From: Antedon mediterranea
Lineage: Eukaryota; Echinodermata; Crinoidea; Comatulida; Antedonidae
Length of the DNA stretch: 64,000 bases
Assembly (NCBI RefSeq): GCF_964355755.1
Contig: NC_092676.1
Span: 13,190,288 to 13,254,287, forward strand
Direction of reading: 5' to 3'
Positions 1 to 10,385 of the stretch are shown piece after piece. The notes below the pieces were generated by a model that made no database searches, was not told where the DNA came from, and saw only the letters and a list, made by a program, of their open reading frames with translations. The position numbers and the translations under genes were made by a program. The first letter of the stretch is position 1. Every line of letters starts with the position of its first letter.

Positions 1-3000
1 TTGTTAACATAAAAAGACCAAAGTGTTTAGATTATCTCCAAATCGCATTTGGAGACGTTTTAGACCATTTTGTGTTTTTCGAAAAAACTTTTCACACAAA
101 AACATCAAAGTGTACAAAATTGCTTCAAATCGCATTTAGAGAGGTTTTAGACCATTTTGTGCATTTCGATAAAACTTTTCACACAAAAACATCAAAGTGC
201 ACAGAATATCTTAATACCGTGTCTGAAATCGTTTTAAACCATTTTGAGCATGTCGATAAAACTTTTCACACAAAAACATCAAAGTGCACAGAATATCTTC
301 AAATCGCATTTAGAGACGTTTTAGACCATTTTGTGCATTTCGAAAAAATTTGTTAACATAAAAAGACCAAAGTGTTTAGAATATCTCCAAATCGCATTTG
401 GAGACGTTTTAGACCATTTTGTGCATTTCGATGAAACTTGGTTACACAAAAACATCAAAGTGCTTAAAATCACATTTGAAACCGTTTTAGAGCATTTTGA
501 GCATTTCGATAAAACTTTTCACACAAAAACATCAAAGTGTACAAAATAGCTTTAAATCACATTTGAAACCGTTTTAGACCATTTTGAGCATTTCGATAAA
601 ACTTTTCACACAAAAACATCAAAGTGTACAGAATAGCTTCAAATCGCATTTGGAGACGTTTTAGACCATTTTGTGCATTTCGATGAAACTTGGTTACACA
701 AAAACATCAAAGTGCTTAAAATCACATTTGAAACCGTTTTAGAGCATTTTTAACATTTCGATAATACTTTTCACACAAAAACATCAAATTGCACAAAATA
801 GCTTCAAATCACATTTGGAGACGTTTTAGACCATTTTGTGCATTTCGATGAAACTTGGTTACACAAAAACATCAAAGTGCTTAAAATCACATTTGAAACC
901 GTTTTAGAGCATTTTGAGCATTTCGATAAAACTTTTCACACAAAAAAATCAAACTGCACAAAATAGCTTCAAATCGCATTTGGAGAGGTTTTAGACCATT
1001 TTGTGCATTTCGATAAAACTTTTCACACAAAAACATCAAAGTGTACAAAATAGCTTCAAATCGCATTTAGAGACCTTTTAGACCATTTTGTGCATTTCGA
1101 TAAAACTTTTCACACAAAAATATCAAATTGCACAAAATAGCTTAATATCGTGTTTGAAAACGTTTTAAACCATTTTGAGCATGTCGATAAAACTTTTCAC
1201 AAAAAAATATCAAAGTGCACAGAATATCTTCAAATTGCATTTAGAGACGTTTTAGACCATTTTGTGCATTTCGATGAAACTTGGTTACACAAAAACATCA
1301 AAGTGCTTAAAATCACATTTAAAACCATTTTAGAGCGTTTTGAGCATTTCGATAAACTTTTTACACAAAAACATCAAAGTGCACAAAATAGCTTCAAATC
1401 GCATTTAGAGATGTTTTAGACCATTTTGTGCATTTCGATAAAACTTTTCACACAAAAACATCAAATTGCACAAAATAGCTTAATACCGTGTTTGAAATCA
1501 TTTAAAACCATTTTGAGCATGTCGATAAAACTTTTCACACAAAAACATCAAAGTGCACAGAATATCTTCAAATCGCATTTAGAGACGTTTTAGACCATTT
1601 TGTGCATTTCGAAAAAATTTGTTAACATAAAAAGACCAAAGTGTTTAGAATATCTCCAAAACGCATTTGGAGACGTTTTAGACCATTTTGTGCATTTCGA
1701 TGAAACTTGGTTACACAAAAACATCAAAGTGCTTAAAATCACATTTGAAACCGTTTTAGAGCATTTTGAGCATTTCGATAAAACTTTTCACACAAAAACA
1801 TCAAAGTGTACAAAATAGCTTCAAATCACATTTGAAACCGTTTTAGACCATTTTGAGCATTTCGATAAAACTTTTCACACAAAAACATCAAAGTGTACAA
1901 AATAGCTTCAAATCGCATTTGGAGACGTTTTAGACCATTTTGTGCATTTCGATGAAACTTGGTTACACAAAAACATCAAAGTGCTTAAAATCACATTTGA
2001 AACCGTTTTAGAGCATTTTTAGCATTTCGATAATACTTTTCACACAAAAACATCAAAGTGTACAAAATAGCTTCAAATCGCATTTGGAGACGTTTTAGAC
2101 CATTTTGTGCATTTCGATGAAACTTGGTTACACAAAAACATCAAAGTGCTTAAAATCACATTTGAAACCGTTTTAGACCATTTTGAGCATTTCGATAAAA
2201 CTTTTCACACAAAAAAATCAAAGTGCACAAAATAGCTTCAAATCGCATTTGGGGACGTTTTAGACTATTTTGTGCATTTCGAAAAAATTTGTTAACATAA
2301 AAAGACCAAAGTGTTTAGAATATCTCCAAATCGCATTTGGAGACGTTTTAAACCATTTTGTGCATTTCGATGGAACTTGGTTACACAAAAACATCAAAGT
2401 GCTTAAAATCACATTTAAAACCGTTTTAGAGCATTTTTAGCATTTCGATAAAACTTTTCACACAAAAACATCAAAGTGTACAAAATAGCTTCAAATCGCA
2501 TTTGGAGACGTTTTAGACCATTTTGTGCATTTCGATGAAACTTGGTTACACAAAAACATGAAATTGCTTAAAATCACATTTGAAACCGTTTTAGACCATT
2601 TTGAGCATTTCGATAAAACTTTTCACACAAAAAAATCAAAGTGCACAAAATAGCTTCAAATCGCATTTGGAGACGTTTTAGACTATTTTGTGCATTTTGA
2701 AAAAATTTGTTAACATAAAAAGACCAAAGTGTTTAGAATATCTCCAAATCGCATTTGGAGACGTTTTAAACCATTTTGTGCATTTCGATGGAACTTGGTT
2801 ACACAAAAACATCAAAGTGCTTAAAATCACATTTAAAACCGTTTTAGAACATTTTGAGCATTTCGATAAAACTTTTCACACAAAAACATCAAATTGCACA
2901 AAATAGCTTAATACCGTGTTTGAAATCGTTTTAAACCATTTTGAGCATGTCGATAAAACTTTACACAAAAAAACATCAAAGTGCACAGAATAGCTTCAAA

Positions 3001-5989
3001 TCGCATTTGGAGACGTTTTAAACCATTTTGTGCATTTCAATAAAACTTTTCACATAAAAACAACAAAGTGTACAAAATAGCTTCAAATCGCATTTAGAGA
3101 CGTTTTAGACCATTTTGGGCATTTCGATGAAACTTGGTTACACAAATACATAAAAATGCTTAAAATCACATTTCAAACCGTTTTAGAGCATTTTGAGCAT
3201 TTCGATAAAACTTTTCACACAAAAACATCAAAGTGCACAAAATAGCTTCAAATCGCATTTAGAGATGTTTTAGACCATTTTGTGCAATTCGATAAAACTT
3301 TTCACACAAAAACATCAAATTGCACAAAATAGCTTAATATCGTGTTTGAAAACGTTTTAGACCATTTTGAGCATGTCGATAAAACTTTTCACACAAAAAC
3401 ATAAAAGTGAACAGAATAGCTTCAAATTGCATTTGGAGACGTTTTAGAGCATTTTGTGCATTTCGATAAAATGTGTTAACATAAAAAGACCAAAGTGTTT
3501 AGAATATCTTCAAATCACATTTGGAGACGTTTTAGACCATTTTTTGCATTTCGATGAAACTTGGTTACACAAAAACATCAAAGTGCTTAAAATCACATTT
3601 AAAACCGTTTTAGAGCATTTTGAGCATTTCAATAAAACTTTTCACACAAAAACATCAAAGTGTACAAAATAGCTTCAAATCGCATTTAGAGAGGTTTTAG
3701 ACCATTTTGTGCATTTCGATAAAACTTTTCACACAAAAACATCAAAGTGTACAAAATAACTTCAAATCGTATTTAGAGACGTTTTAGACCATTTTGTGCA
3801 TTTTGATAAAACTTTTCACACAAAAACATCAAATTGCACGAAATAGCTTAATATCGTGTTTGAAAACGTTTTAAACCATTTTGAGCATGTCGATAAAACT
3901 TTTCACACAAAAATATCAAAGTGCACAGAATATCTTCAAATCGCATTTAGAGACGTTTTAGACCATTTTGTGCATTTCGAAAAAATTTGTTAACATAAAA
4001 AGACCAAAGTGTTTAGAATATCTCCAAATCGCATTTGGAGACGTTTTAGACCATTTTGTGTTTTTCAAAAAAAACTTTTCACACAAAAACATCAAAGTGT
4101 ACAAAATTCCTTCAAATCGCATTTGGAGACGTTTTAGACCATTTTGTGATTTTCGAAAAACTTTTCACACAAAAACATCAAAGTGTAGAAAATTGCTTCA
4201 AATCGCATTTAGAGATGTTTTAGACCATTTTGTGCATTTCGAAAAAATTTGTTAACATAAAAAGACCAAAGTGTTTAGAATATCTCCAAATCGCATTTGG
4301 AGACGTTTTAGACCATTTTGTGCATTTCGATGACACTTGGTTACACAAAAACATCAAAGTGCTTAAAATCACATTTAAAACCGTTTTAGAGCGTTTTGAG
4401 CATTTCGATAAACTTTTCAAACAAAAACATCAAAGTGTACAAAATAGCTTCAAATCGTATTTGGAGACGTTTTAGACCATTTTGTGCGTTTCGATGAATC
4501 TTGGTTACACAAAAACATCAAAGTGCTTAAAATCACATTTAAAACCGTTTTAGTGCATTTTGAGCATTTCGATAAAACTTTTCACACAAAAACATCAAAG
4601 TGCACAAAATAGCTTCAAATCGCATTTAGAGATGTTTTAGACCATTTTGTGCGTTTCGATAAAACTTTTCACACAAAAACATCAAATTGCACAAAATAGC
4701 TTAATATCGTGTTTGAAAACGTTTTAGACCATTTTGAGCATGTCGATAAAACTTTTCACACAAAAACATAAAAGTGCACAGAATAGCTTCAAATCGCATT
4801 TGGAGACGTTTTAGACCATTTTGTGCATTTCGATAAAACTTTTTAACATAAAAACACCAAAGTGCTTAGAATAGCTTCAAATCGCATTTGGAGACGTTTT
4901 AGACCATTTTGTGCATTTCGATGAAACTTGGTTACACAAAAACATCAAAGTGCTTAAAATCACATTTGAAACCGTTTTAGAGCATTTTGAGCATTTCGAT
5001 AAAACTTTTCACACAAAAACATCAAAGTGTACAAAATAGCTTCAAATCACATTTGAAACCGTTTTAGACCATTTTGAGCATTTCGATGAAACTTGGTTAC
5101 ACAAAAACATCAAAGTGCTTAAAATCACATTTGAAACCGTTTTAGAGCATTTTGAGCATTTCGATAAAACTTTTCACACAAAAACATCAAATTGCACAAA
5201 ATAGCTTAATATCGTGTTTGAAAACGTTTTAGACCATTTTGAGCATGTCGATAAAACTTTTCACACAAAAACATAAAAGTGAACAGAATAGCTTCAAATT
5301 GCATTTGGAGACGTTTTAGCATTTTGTGCATTTCGATAAAATGTGTTAACATAAAAAGACCAAAGTGTTTAGAATATCTTCAAATCACATTTGGAGACGT
5401 TTTAGACCATTTTTTGCATTTCGATGAAACTTGGTTACACAAAAACATCAAAGTGCTTAAAATCACATTTAAAACCGTTTTAGAGCATTTTGAGCATTTC
5501 GATAAAACTTTTCACACAAAAACATCAAAGTGTACAAAATAGCTTCAAATCGCATTTAGAGAGGTTTTAGACCATTTTGTGCATTTCGATAAAACTTTTC
5601 ACACAAAAACATCAAAGTGTACAAAATAACTTCAAATCGTATTTAGAGACGTTTTAGACCATTTTGTGCATTTTGATAAAACTTTTCACACAAAAACATC
5701 AAATTGCACAAAATAGCTTAATATCGTGTTTGAAAACGTTTTAAACCATTTTGAGCATGTCGATAAAACTTTTCACACAAAAATATCAAAGTGCACAGAA
5801 TATCTTCAAATCGCATTTGGAGACGTTTTAGACCATTTTGTGTTTTTCGAAAAAACTTTTCACACAAAAACATCAAAGTGTACAAAATTGCTTCAAATCG
5901 CATTTGGAGACGTTTTAGACCATTTTGTGATTTTCGAAAAACTTTTCACACAAAAACATCAAAGTGTAGAAAATTGCTTCAAATCGCAA
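1..5989. repeat. 87-bp satellite array, left block
   Basis: This is a head-to-tail tandem array. The core monomer begins CTTCAAATCGCATTTGGAGA and ends in a GTGTACAAAATAG-like stretch, and successive CTTCAAAT starts are typically 87 bp apart. Monomer classes differ in a few boxes: CGATAAAACTTTTCACAC, CGATGAAACTTGGTTACAC, CGAAAAAATTTGTTAACAT, and a class that begins CTTAATATCGTG. A 77-bp form lacks the 10 bp TACAAAATAG between GTG and CTT. The array is already running at base 1, so its left end lies outside the window. The right end is cut by the Ngaro insertion in an A-tract at 5988-5992. No host gene is visible, and short ORFs here are by-products of the repeat. Confidence 0.97.
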
Positions 5990-5996
5990 AAATAAT

Positions 5997-6026
5997 TTCT
6001 TCCGAGTAAAAATACCAAAGGAAGAA
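5997..6026. repeat. 7-bp inverted repeat near the A1 end
   Basis: TTCTTCC (5997-6003) and GGAAGAA (6020-6026) are exact reverse complements separated by 16 bases. The same arrangement occurs in A2 at 11867-11896. Lying within 10 bases of the element end, it could be a recombinase-binding or RNA-structure element. The function is inference. Confidence 0.5.
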
Positions 6027-6268
6027 TCGTTTGTGTCAATGGGGTTCACTCTATTAGTATAGTTTATCGGTCAGTTTCCCATGACTTTATGTAAACTGTT
6101 TGGATGGGATGACCATGAAGCTACCGATTTATGATATCCTCAGGGTAGAATGGTATTCAAAGTATGACTGGTAAACTCATTAAATTCTAGGCGTGTGGTT
6201 TAATTCTGAAGCACGACATTCGCTTCATAACCGTCTCCGGACAAACATCGCATTTATTAAGTTTGCTG

Positions 6269-6275
6269 TATAAAA
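6269..6275 (+). promoter_or_regulatory. Possible TATA box at the end of repeat A1
   Basis: TATAAAA occurs 142 bases upstream of the hydrolase ATG, at the inner end of repeat A1. The same string lies in A2 (12139-12145). Its position suits a core promoter for the element RNA, but the surroundings are AT-rich and no initiator was identified, so it may be chance. Confidence 0.25.
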
Positions 6276-6410
6276 TAATTTTTAAATTTAATTAATTTTG
6301 TAATTTTAACTTCTTTTAACGGAGTGGTATTGTTTCGTGAACTAGCTGTTTTACCTCTTATAGGGTATTTATCGGGTATGTATTACGTTTAATTGCAATT
6401 TTTAAGTATC

Positions 6411-7007
6411 ATGGAACGGATACCTGTTCGTCACGAAGTATGCATACTCGGACACTCTTTTATTCGGCGTTTGGCTGAACACGTGAGTAATTCTTCTGAT
6501 GACAAACATTTGCGCCTAAATAATTCATATTTACTGGACTTTAAATCCAAAGGCGGTGCCAGAGTACGGAACCTACCCTCTTTATTCAAAGGCCGTACAT
6601 CGTTCGACATAGTATACATTCAGATGGGAGAAAATGACATAGGAACATGTAATATTTCAACCTTCATACGACACTATCAGGCATTCATTGACTTTTTATT
6701 GCTGGGGGCAGATGTCAAATTAGTGATAATAGGAGAGCTCATCCGTAGGTTACCGAAAAACTCCGTACCCACGTTCAACACTACGATAAAGAAAGTAAAT
6801 AATATTTTAGAATCACTTTTCGCTGACCATCCTAAAGTGATTTTTTGGAGGCATCGCGGTTTTAAGGCGGACTTTACTCACGTGGGAAGAGATGGTGTGC
6901 ATTTAAGCACTGCTGATCATGTCCACAAATTATCAGGAATGAAGCGGTTCATTAGAAGTGTGCGGAACGCCCTAATATATGGAACAAAACTTTTAAGGCC
7001 AGTATAA
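6411..7007 (+). CDS. SGNH/GDSL-type hydrolase of the Ngaro element
   Basis: A 198-residue protein from the ATG at 6411; the frame extends 18 bases further upstream to a TTG, which is not a likely eukaryotic start. SGNH-family blocks are visible in order: GHSF with candidate nucleophile Ser16 following a hydrophobic strand, a Gly pair at 48-49, GEND at 73-76 (the G-x-N-D block) and DGVH at 161-164 (the D-x-x-H block that carries the catalytic Asp and His). All four catalytic positions are therefore present, so an esterase/lipase-like activity is plausible. Known Ngaro elements often carry such a domain; its role in transposition is not established and the substrate is unknown. The length is near the usual size for a single SGNH domain. 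No signal peptide or membrane segment is evident. It sits 5' of gag, with 822 bases between the two. Confidence 0.85.
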   Translation: MERIPVRHEVCILGHSFIRRLAEHVSNSSDDKHLRLNNSYLLDFKSKGGARVRNLPSLFKGRTSFDIVYIQMGENDIGTCNISTFIRHYQAFIDFLLLGADVKLVIIGELIRRLPKNSVPTFNTTIKKVNNILESLFADHPKVIFWRHRGFKADFTHVGRDGVHLSTADHVHKLSGMKRFIRSVRNALIYGTKLLRPV

Positions 7008-7829
7008 CATAAATTATTTAAGATTAGGCTTTATAGACGACGGTCTTGTATCATCGTTTATACTAAGTCGACGGGATGGTGTGCAACACACATGTCTCCA
7101 ACTTACATTTTTCTTTTACTGTCAAAGTAAAACTCTATTTTTTTTACGTTTTATGTGCCAATTTTTGGCCAAGTTACAATACGTAAATGTGATACTTTTA
7201 ATACCTGGATCATTTTAACCTCACGTTTATTTCTTTTTGCTCATGACGGTGGCCTTAGGCAACATTACTGTTCTTTTATATAGGCCAACCATTTTTACAT
7301 CGAGCTACTATCGGCAGAGTTTTTCACCCTGCCTTTGAGGTTATTTTTGCTCTCATTTCGAGCATTTTATTTTCTACGATTCGTTTTGCTCTCATATAGA
7401 TAGGGGCCTAAGTAGAAACATTTTTATTTCCGGCTATGTTTTGGTCCAGGGACATATACCGGAAGATACCTTACTATTTGAAACTTTTGCTGCTACTTTG
7501 CTTTACGCCCGAGGGACAATTTTGCTAGCTCAATGACTCATAACAGTGCATTCGTTTTTAAAGAATTGCACGACTTTTACTTATGTTGGGTGGTTTACAC
7601 CAACACTATATCTGACCTATATTTCTGAGCTATATTTGGTCTCCTCGTATTTCTAATTTCATTGCACATGCAATGCTTGGCGATTCTATTTAAAGTAAGC
7701 AAGCCTTTGTAAGGTACCAGTAATAGGTATCTTATGTGCTCAGGAAAATTCCTCACATTAACCTATCATTTTAAACACTTTTTCTTTTATGCTGGGGCTA
7801 CAGGAGTCCAGTAGGCGTCCAGAAACAAT
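7008..7829 (+). other. Non-coding stretch between hydrolase and gag ORFs
   Basis: This is 822 bp of unique sequence inside the Ngaro element. I see no ORF with recognisable content and no strong tandem or inverted repeat. Near its right end a pyrimidine-rich run (TTTTTCTTTTATG) is followed by GGGGCTACAG at 7794-7803, which resembles a 3' splice acceptor 27 bases before the gag ATG. The region may therefore be an intron end or leader for the gag message. That is inference only. Confidence 0.5.
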
Positions 7830-8738
7830 ATGCCAAAAACAACGTCAAAAAATTCAAAAACGGGAAAAAACGCTCAGAAAAAGAAGGTACCGCAGGTAGC
7901 GACGTCGCTTGACTATGCCAAACTGGCAAAAGAACTGCACGCCTTACAACAAGTGGAGAGTCAAAAAGAACCTCAGGACAGCCACGCAGTATCCAAGGAC
8001 ATCGTGTCGACGACACCAGTACCTGAATTTATCCACCAAATTCCAGGTGAGGAGCTTTTGGCTCAACCCGATATCCATATATCAGAGGCCATCCCCCTTG
8101 GGGCAGGTATCAGCGCAGCCATCAAAAATAAAATATGGAATGATACATTTATTGAACTGCGTTCACTACTTCCTAGTTATAAAGAACAAGCTACAGTAAC
8201 GGGCATGTCGGTAGGCAATGGCAACATACAGCTTCACCATGAACCACCCCAACAACAACAACCGCTTGAATTTTTAGATTGGGTGAAAGCGATGCATATT
8301 TATGTATCCATATATATATTGAAAGAGAAAGAAGCATGCCAACCTATGCTTAAGTATATAGCTAACATTCTAGATATTTATACGTCGGGTCCGGTAGGGG
8401 CATGGCGAAGATACGACTTGAACTTCCGAAAAGCGAGACAATCTCGTCCACTAGAATGGGGGCTCTTGAATACAGAACTCCTCGTAAAATGCTATAATTA
8501 TTTACGTACTGACACGTCCCAAACCAAACGTTTTCAAAGTAAATTTCAGAGTTCCTTTCAAAACACGCGAAACCGGGGAGTCTGTTGGAACTGGAACGAC
8601 GGAAAGGATTGTAGAAAGAAACCCTGTACCCTCAAACATACTTGCGACATTTGCAGGGGAAACCACCCAAAAATTCGTTGCCAAAAACCTAACAAAATTA
8701 GGCAACCACCATCCTTTCTCGCTACCAACCCCAATTAG
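7830..8738 (+). CDS. Gag-like nucleocapsid protein with double Cys/His finger
   Basis: A 302-residue ORF from an ATG at 7830. The N-terminus is Lys/Ser/Thr-rich and basic. A Gln-rich run occurs around residue 136, followed by a helical-looking region. The C-terminus carries two Cys/His clusters: C252-x8-C261-x4-C266-x3-H270, close to a CCCH finger, and immediately after it C272-x2-C275-x3-H279-x4-C284, close to a retroviral zinc knuckle. With its position directly before RT, this identifies it as the structural RNA-binding protein of the element, expected to bind the element RNA in cytoplasmic particles. The ORF ends with TAG at 8736-8738, while the RT frame (+1 relative to gag) is already open from 8470. 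The 269-base overlap suggests RT is made by frameshifting or by a separate message. The capsid part is too diverged to recognise by motif. Confidence 0.8.
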   Translation: MPKTTSKNSKTGKNAQKKKVPQVATSLDYAKLAKELHALQQVESQKEPQDSHAVSKDIVSTTPVPEFIHQIPGEELLAQPDIHISEAIPLGAGISAAIKNKIWNDTFIELRSLLPSYKEQATVTGMSVGNGNIQLHHEPPQQQQPLEFLDWVKAMHIYVSIYILKEKEACQPMLKYIANILDIYTSGPVGAWRRYDLNFRKARQSRPLEWGLLNTELLVKCYNYLRTDTSQTKRFQSKFQSSFQNTRNRGVCWNWNDGKDCRKKPCTLKHTCDICRGNHPKIRCQKPNKIRQPPSFLATNPN

Positions 8739-8751
8739 ACTGAACAACCTA

Positions 8752-10308
8752 ATGTCTTACTTAACAGGTTCCCCACAAGGTATGTACGCATCCATTTTGG
8801 CCGGCTTTAAACATGGTTTTACATTAGGCTCGATAACTCCACCCAATCCTATGACAGCTAAAAACCATAGAAGTTGTTTCACATACTCGGAAGCGGTAAC
8901 TGACTTTATTAAAAAGGGAGTACTCTTAGGCAGAATTGCTGGACCGTTCTCATCACCACCCTTTAAAAACTTCAGAATTTCTCCGTTAGGTGTAATTCCA
9001 AAATCGGAACCAGGTAAATTTAGAATCATACACGATTTATCTTATCCGAAAGGTAATTCCGTCAATGACACGATTCCTACCGGGGAAAAAATTGTACAAT
9101 ACGACAACATTGACACAATTGTCAAACAAGTATTAAAGTTTGGGGTGGGCAGTCTCATGGCAAAAACGGATATCGAAGAGGCCTTTCGGATTATCCCGAT
9201 CACACCCACAGATTATTGGCTTTTAGGTTTTTCATGGGAAGGTAGTTTTTACTATGATAAGTGCCTACCCATGGGGGCATCAAGTTCTTGCAATCGCTTT
9301 GGTTTGTTCAGCGACTCATTAACGTGGATTATGCAAAACAAGTTCCAAACCCAGGGCATATCACATTTATTAGATGATTTTTGGTTCATAGGGGAAGCCG
9401 ATTCCAATACCTGTTTAAATTCCCTGACTAATTTTATGTTTCTTTGTTCACAAGTAGGGGTCCCGATCAAGTACAGTAAAACTGTTACGCCAAGAACATG
9501 CTTGACCATATATGGGATAGAAGTGGATACTCTGTCTATGGAATGTAGACTTCCTATAGAAAAAGTATTAAAAATTCGGGAAAAACTATCCTATTTTATG
9601 TCTAGGCAAAAAGTCACCTTAAAAGAATTACAATCTCTGTTAGGCCTCCTCAACTTTGCTTGTTGTGTAGTCGTTCCGGGCCGCCCATTTTTACGCCGAT
9701 TAATAAATTTAACAGCGGGAAAACAATCTAATTCAAGAAAACCCCTAGCCACCGATTTCCGTACTTTAACGAGCGAGACCAAGGAAGACTTAAACACTTG
9801 GTTAGAATTTGCCAATAACTTTAATGGGAAGGCCATGATTTTAGAAGAAATTTGGTTATCTTCTTCAACCCTCAATTTATTTACTGATGCATCGGGCTCA
9901 ATCGGGTGCGCAGGGGTTCTCAATGAAAAGTGGTTTGCGATTCGTTGGCCAATTTACATGCAACATCACTCAATCGCCGCGAAAGAAATGTTCCCCATTG
10001 TTTTAGCTCTCGAATTATGGGGCCATCGGCTATCTAATAAATTCATCCTATTTCAGTCCGACAATCTAGCGGTGGTATATATCATAAATAAGAAAACCGC
10101 TAGAGATAACGTGCTACTACGTCTACTAAGACGATTAATACTCTGCTGTCTAAATCACAACATTTATTTTAGAGCCCAACACATTCAGGGGGTCAAAAAT
10201 GTTCTGGCTGATTGGTTATCTCGCTTCAAAATCGACAAAGCTTTACAAACCTTTAAGCAGTTGAAAATTATTCCATCTGTCGTACCCTCCTCGTTTATTT
10301 ATATTTAA
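8752..10308 (+). CDS. Reverse transcriptase plus RNase H
   Basis: A 518-residue protein from the ATG at 8752. RT motifs seen: SPLGVIPK and FRIIHDLS in the fingers, catalytic Asp140 in KTDIEEAF (motif A), LPMGASSS (motif B) and LLDDF at 206-210 (motif C, with Asp208 and Asp209). RNase H follows with the expected acidic set: Asp379 in TDAS, Glu412 in AKEMFP, Asp437 in QSDN and Asp487 in ADWLSR. It would copy the element RNA to cDNA and degrade the template. The frame is open well upstream of the ATG, from 8470, and the codons just before it read PTPIRLNNL, resembling the conserved RT N-terminus of DIRS-order elements. The natural product therefore probably starts upstream by a +1 shift from gag. 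I kept the ATG because it is the first in-frame methionine of the domain. No stops or frameshifts interrupt it. Confidence 0.93.
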   Translation: MSYLTGSPQGMYASILAGFKHGFTLGSITPPNPMTAKNHRSCFTYSEAVTDFIKKGVLLGRIAGPFSSPPFKNFRISPLGVIPKSEPGKFRIIHDLSYPKGNSVNDTIPTGEKIVQYDNIDTIVKQVLKFGVGSLMAKTDIEEAFRIIPITPTDYWLLGFSWEGSFYYDKCLPMGASSSCNRFGLFSDSLTWIMQNKFQTQGISHLLDDFWFIGEADSNTCLNSLTNFMFLCSQVGVPIKYSKTVTPRTCLTIYGIEVDTLSMECRLPIEKVLKIREKLSYFMSRQKVTLKELQSLLGLLNFACCVVVPGRPFLRRLINLTAGKQSNSRKPLATDFRTLTSETKEDLNTWLEFANNFNGKAMILEEIWLSSSTLNLFTDASGSIGCAGVLNEKWFAIRWPIYMQHHSIAAKEMFPIVLALELWGHRLSNKFILFQSDNLAVVYIINKKTARDNVLLRLLRRLILCCLNHNIYFRAQHIQGVKNVLADWLSRFKIDKALQTFKQLKIIPSVVPSSFIYI

Positions 10309-10385
10309 TTTATTTTAATTTTCCCCTTTTACAAATAGTTATCCACTTTTTATTCATAGGACCTTCAACAAGGGATGATGACATT

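Larger units (their letters stand above)
5990..6281 (+). repeat. Ngaro split direct repeat A1
   Basis: This left terminal repeat matches 11860-12151 base for base by eye at a constant offset of 5870. It begins AAATAATTTCTTCC and ends GTATAAAATAATTT, after which the two copies diverge. It contains a 7-bp inverted repeat near its outer end (TTCTTCC at 5997-6003, GGAAGAA at 6020-6026) and a TATAAAA at 6269-6275. In Ngaro biology the left repeat is restored from the internal A2 copy during reverse transcription. Confidence 0.93.

Noticed and set aside
430-520. Hammerhead ribozyme in the satellite (some animal satellites carry one)
   Set aside because: GATGAAAC is present but not the CTGATGA and GAAA core with flanking stems in the required order.
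72-549. Families of 60-124 codon ORFs repeated dozens of times on both strands, as if a tandem gene family
   Set aside because: They follow the satellite monomer exactly, appear on both strands and in overlapping frames, are stopped by TAG in most monomers, and match no domain I recognise. They are by-products of an 87-bp repeat.
1-5989. CRISPR-like array (regular short repeats)
   Set aside because: There are no unique spacers: the whole 87-bp period is repetitive. Repeats are too diverged and the context is eukaryotic retrotransposons.
8502-8747. Minus-strand ORFs within the Ngaro coding region (also 8757-9029, 9252-9509, 9591-9923)
   Set aside because: They are antisense shadows of gag and RT without recognisable domains.
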